Program-made: the position numbers and the translations under genes
Source: Mesocentrotus franciscanus
Lineage: Eukaryota > Echinodermata > Echinoidea > Camarodonta > Strongylocentrotidae
Direction of reading: 5' to 3'
Length of the DNA: 64,000 nt
Assembly (NCBI GenBank): GCA_037976565.1
Contig: CP137685.1
Coordinates: forward strand, 27,462,827 to 27,526,826
In this document: piece after piece, positions 60,948 to 64,000 of the stretch
Numbering within the stretch: position 1 is the stretch's first letter
How the letters are laid out: each line of letters starts with the position of its first letter
The notes under the pieces: generated by a model
Database searches by the model: none
Told to the model about the DNA's origin: nothing
The model's input: the letters and a program-made list of their open reading frames with translations, nothing else

Positions 60948-61080
60948 CGTGACAGCAAACTGAAAATTTTAAGCAATTGCGAGTTGATCTCCTACCAAGA
61001 AGAAATGCGTAGAAAATAAAACGTTACTTGTATAGGCATACCATATTCACGGCTATGATGTACCAGCGAAGGGTTCGCCG

Positions 61081-61087
61081 CTTTATA
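61081..61087 (-). promoter_or_regulatory. Candidate TATA box upstream of exon 1
   Basis: On the minus strand the sequence reads TATAAAG here, about 134 bases upstream of the exon 1 ATG. This distance suits a TATA box with a short leader. An acceptor-like TTTTCAG just upstream of the ATG leaves open a 5' untranslated intron, which would move the true promoter elsewhere. Motif only. Confidence 0.3.
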
Positions 61088-61099
61088 ATGGAAAATATC

Positions 61100-62060
61100 T
61101 AACGTAACCAAACAAAATCTACTACTCCAGAAATGTCATCCTTAGAAAAGCGTGGTTATCAGTGGGGTGCACATACTAAGTCGACTTTCTATTTTCAGAT
61201 GCTTTTTTGGGGGGGTATCCTTCCGTTATGTCTTACTTTTCTTTTTTCATTCAGGCCTTGGGAAAACTGTATGTCCACATTCCTAAAATCCCTATACGAG
61301 TTTTGCCATCCGTTTACATACACTCAAATAAAAAATAAAAATAATACAACGTTTTTATATTTTTTTCAATTTGTATGGTTTCAAAACTTATCGACAGCAT
61401 TAAAATAAAAGCTGAGTTTTAAAAGCGCAACATGATTGACATCATTTAACGGAAGAAAATCACATATATGTCTGTGATATCATGACCAAATATTTCAGAT
61501 AAAACAAAATAATCAAATCATGTATTAAATAATGAGACTTTTCTTTCTTCTACTCACCTCATATGATAAGTGATCGTATTGATGCAGTGATAATAAATAA
61601 CAAAAACACGCACACTCCTCAATGATAAGGCTCCCAACAACGTGAATTAAAAAAACGGGATCCTAAAACAACAATGTTAACGGATGATAAATGCGTTCTT
61701 TACACATACTATCCCAACCATGGCAATTTGAAGAATGAATAAACATTGGAAGACCGCAAACTGGTCATATATTGGTGTAGGAAAGTGGAAAAGTTTATAT
61801 AAACATTTCCTTTTTTCTAATGCTAGCGATTGTCTGCTTTTCCAATGCTAGCTATTGTCTGCTTTTCTCGCCTGGTATGTCTTTTAGATGGTGATTTAGG
61901 GAATAAGAGGAAAGCAAGAGAGAGCAAAGGGGTTGTTGTGTGAGCACCACCTCGGGGAGAAGTCGTGAACCTGTTTAACTGATGCATTACAAAACCTTTT
62001 TTTCCTTTAGTGTCCATGGTCGAACAGGTGTCCAAGTGCTTTTATCGCCCCTCCCTTTCT

Positions 62061-62093
<33 letters not shown>

Positions 62094-64000
62094 AAGTATC
62101 TATACTTTGTCCATCAAGTTGGAATAATTATTGTTGTTACCGCTTTTCATGAAGTGATTGTGACCCTATGATTTTTTTTTATGGATAAAATTATTATCTT
62201 TCCAGAACTTTAATGATCAATCTCTGTGTCTCTTTAGATTCATCCATAAAGTTCTGGGAAGATATAAACTTTATTTACCGAAAATAAATCTTATTCTCAC
62301 ATTCACAACATACACTACATAAGAGGTGAAAGAAGTTGTTTACAATAGTGTATATGTCTACCTTCTATACTTCTCTATATATTACACACAAAGACAAAGA
62401 CGCAGACACACACACGCACCCACCCTACACGCCCACCCCACATACACGCAATATCTCACCCGCTTATTTGAAAGGGGCAGGATGAGCAACAATTTTCCAC
62501 CCCTTCCGCATTTTCTACCAACAAAAGCACAAAATAGCAACCGATTTATTTTTAGTTTTCTCTGAAATGTATTTAACAACAAAACATTCTCACATATCAC
62601 CTGAAAAACAATTTTATTGAAAATTTGCTTGGCCAAAATGTGACATTTGCTTTTTGTACAAGCAAAGGAAAATTTGAAAGAAGGAGAGGGTTATTGGAGA
62701 TCTGCAAATGAGGGCTAACGTGACATTATGGAGTAAGAGAAAGTAAAATGTTGGACATGGAGTACATTATACACCAACATCTGAAAGTTAAATATTAAAC
62801 TATATCACTCTCTGTGCTCGCTCGAGAACTATGTGAGGCTATAGAACAAACATCATAAACTAAATAGATTACCCCCGCCATGAAGTCGCGGTCTGGATAC
62901 ACCACTGTTGCCTGTCTCCCTCTGCAGAATGTCTTTGTCGAATTGCCATAGCTATATATGTAGAACAATTTCAAATTCATAAAACTGCGTCGGTCGTGTA
63001 AACATTCAAGGACCTACGGTCTTTAAGGCCGTTGGTCCCGTGGGCTATTCTGTCTACTCAGATTTACCCGAATACTTATAACTGTATTCCTAATGATTAA
63101 AAAGAAGTGACAGAAAGAACGGTAGAGCAATTCAGCCGTATTTTATGCCAATTAATCTATATACTTGTGTATGTTCAGATGTATGTATGTTTATACGAAT
63201 AATAAAACCTACCAACAAGTTACTTACATTGCGCCATTTATCTTATGTAAATAATCATTAATTGTTATTTGATTAGGCCTAAATTTGAATTAATTAAAAA
63301 GTCTGAAAAATTCTCTCGGTTAAACAATAAACTTTAAAGCACCTCCTTTCGACAAATGCCCTTTTTCTCTCAATGTCTTTGATTTCATGGACGTCGACCG
63401 CATCGTGTCTTTGGGGAGAAGTTTAGGCATTCTTGCTTGATAAGAAACATGACCAGTGTTTACATTACTACCACGCAAGAGCATCAATCTTATTCAGATG
63501 TTAAATGAGGGTTCGAGGACTTTAAGTTCATTCAGTGTTTCTGGAAATCTGCCAGTTTGTAAGTGCCTCACGTTTTGTTAGATTTTTGTTTGTCTTTTCT
63601 ATTTTAAAATTTCGATTGGGGTGAATTGAATTGACTTTATCTTATATCATTCACAAATATATACAGGCAACTCCTAGATATATGTCCCATTTGCTACCAA
63701 ATATTATTCAATCGTGATATGGAATTGTGAACATAAATTAATATACAATATAATTTTATATAATGTTCAGTCTAATTCAAGCTCTGGTAGGCCTACCAGC
63801 TTGACACAGTATTTAAATGTACAGCAATCTTTCATGTGATCGGTAACGTAGGGACAAAACAGCTTGGAGTTCACCTTATCCTAACCGTAGCATTACATTA
63901 ACCTTTTGTTTGTAACAAGAAAAAACGGATTAACAACTTATAAACAAATAATATAACAAATTTTAGGATACAAATACAATGAAAAATTTCGTACATATGT
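61100..64000. other. Right flank, upstream of the large gene
   Basis: No convincing exon, RNA gene or transposon. A (CT)n tract lies at 62066-62092. An imperfect hairpin (TCTTTCCAGAACTTTA against TAAAGTTCTGGGAAGA) lies at about 62198-62262. Positions 62390-62450 are CA/CCACC-rich. Regulatory sequence of the gene may lie here, but no specific site can be defended. Confidence 0.5.

Overview
The window is eukaryotic, AT-rich and full of introns and repeats. Large introns, GT-AG borders, tRNA-derived SINE fragments, foldback MITEs, non-LTR retrotransposon relics and marine-invertebrate style tandem repeats all point to an invertebrate animal. A deuterostome such as a sea urchin or other echinoderm is my best guess, but the sequence does not prove it. 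All translations and splice sites were worked out by eye; no search was run.

One gene dominates. On the minus strand, 39 exons can be assembled from 60947 down to 3021, and the gene continues off the left edge. The predicted product is a secreted cysteine-rich mosaic of about 2150 residues so far. From the N-terminus the order is: signal peptide (60.9 kb), partial WAP (54.4 kb), two thyroglobulin type-1 domains (52.0 and 49.9 kb), a short seven-Cys module (47.8 kb), five WAP domains (46.8 to 40.9 kb), seven von Willebrand factor C domains (40.2 to 33.2 kb), one WAP (32.4 kb), six VWC (31.5 to 26.7 kb), four WAP (24.8 to 19.5 kb) and 13 antistasin-type modules in 11 exons (15.7 to 3.0 kb). All four domain families include protease inhibitors, growth-factor binders or matrix proteins, so a multi-headed extracellular inhibitor or matrix protein is the natural inference. 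Almost every exon is a symmetric phase 1-1 module.

Three things about the gene deserve attention. First, five exons carry apparent single-base indels. Second, several WAP and VWC domains lack cysteines in sets that match known disulfide pairs. Third, decayed partial exon copies lie beside exons 21, 22 and 24.

The introns hold two related tandem-repeat families packed with TGACCTTTGACC (nuclear-receptor DR1-like) motifs: family B at 1.2-3.0 and 4.0-6.2 kb, and family A at 4.6, 11.8, 26.9, 37.1 and 42.8 kb. They also hold many foldback elements, a piggyBac-type MITE (48.3-49.1 kb), an element in a TA target (1.35-1.98 kb), a telomere-like array inside a foldback (16.4-16.6 kb), SINE fragments, and two broken reverse-transcriptase relics (53.5-53.9 and 57.9-60.1 kb, plus strand). 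A 500-base N gap lies at 23144-23643. The right flank, 61.1-64 kb, holds only the presumed promoter of the large gene and no recognisable coding sequence.
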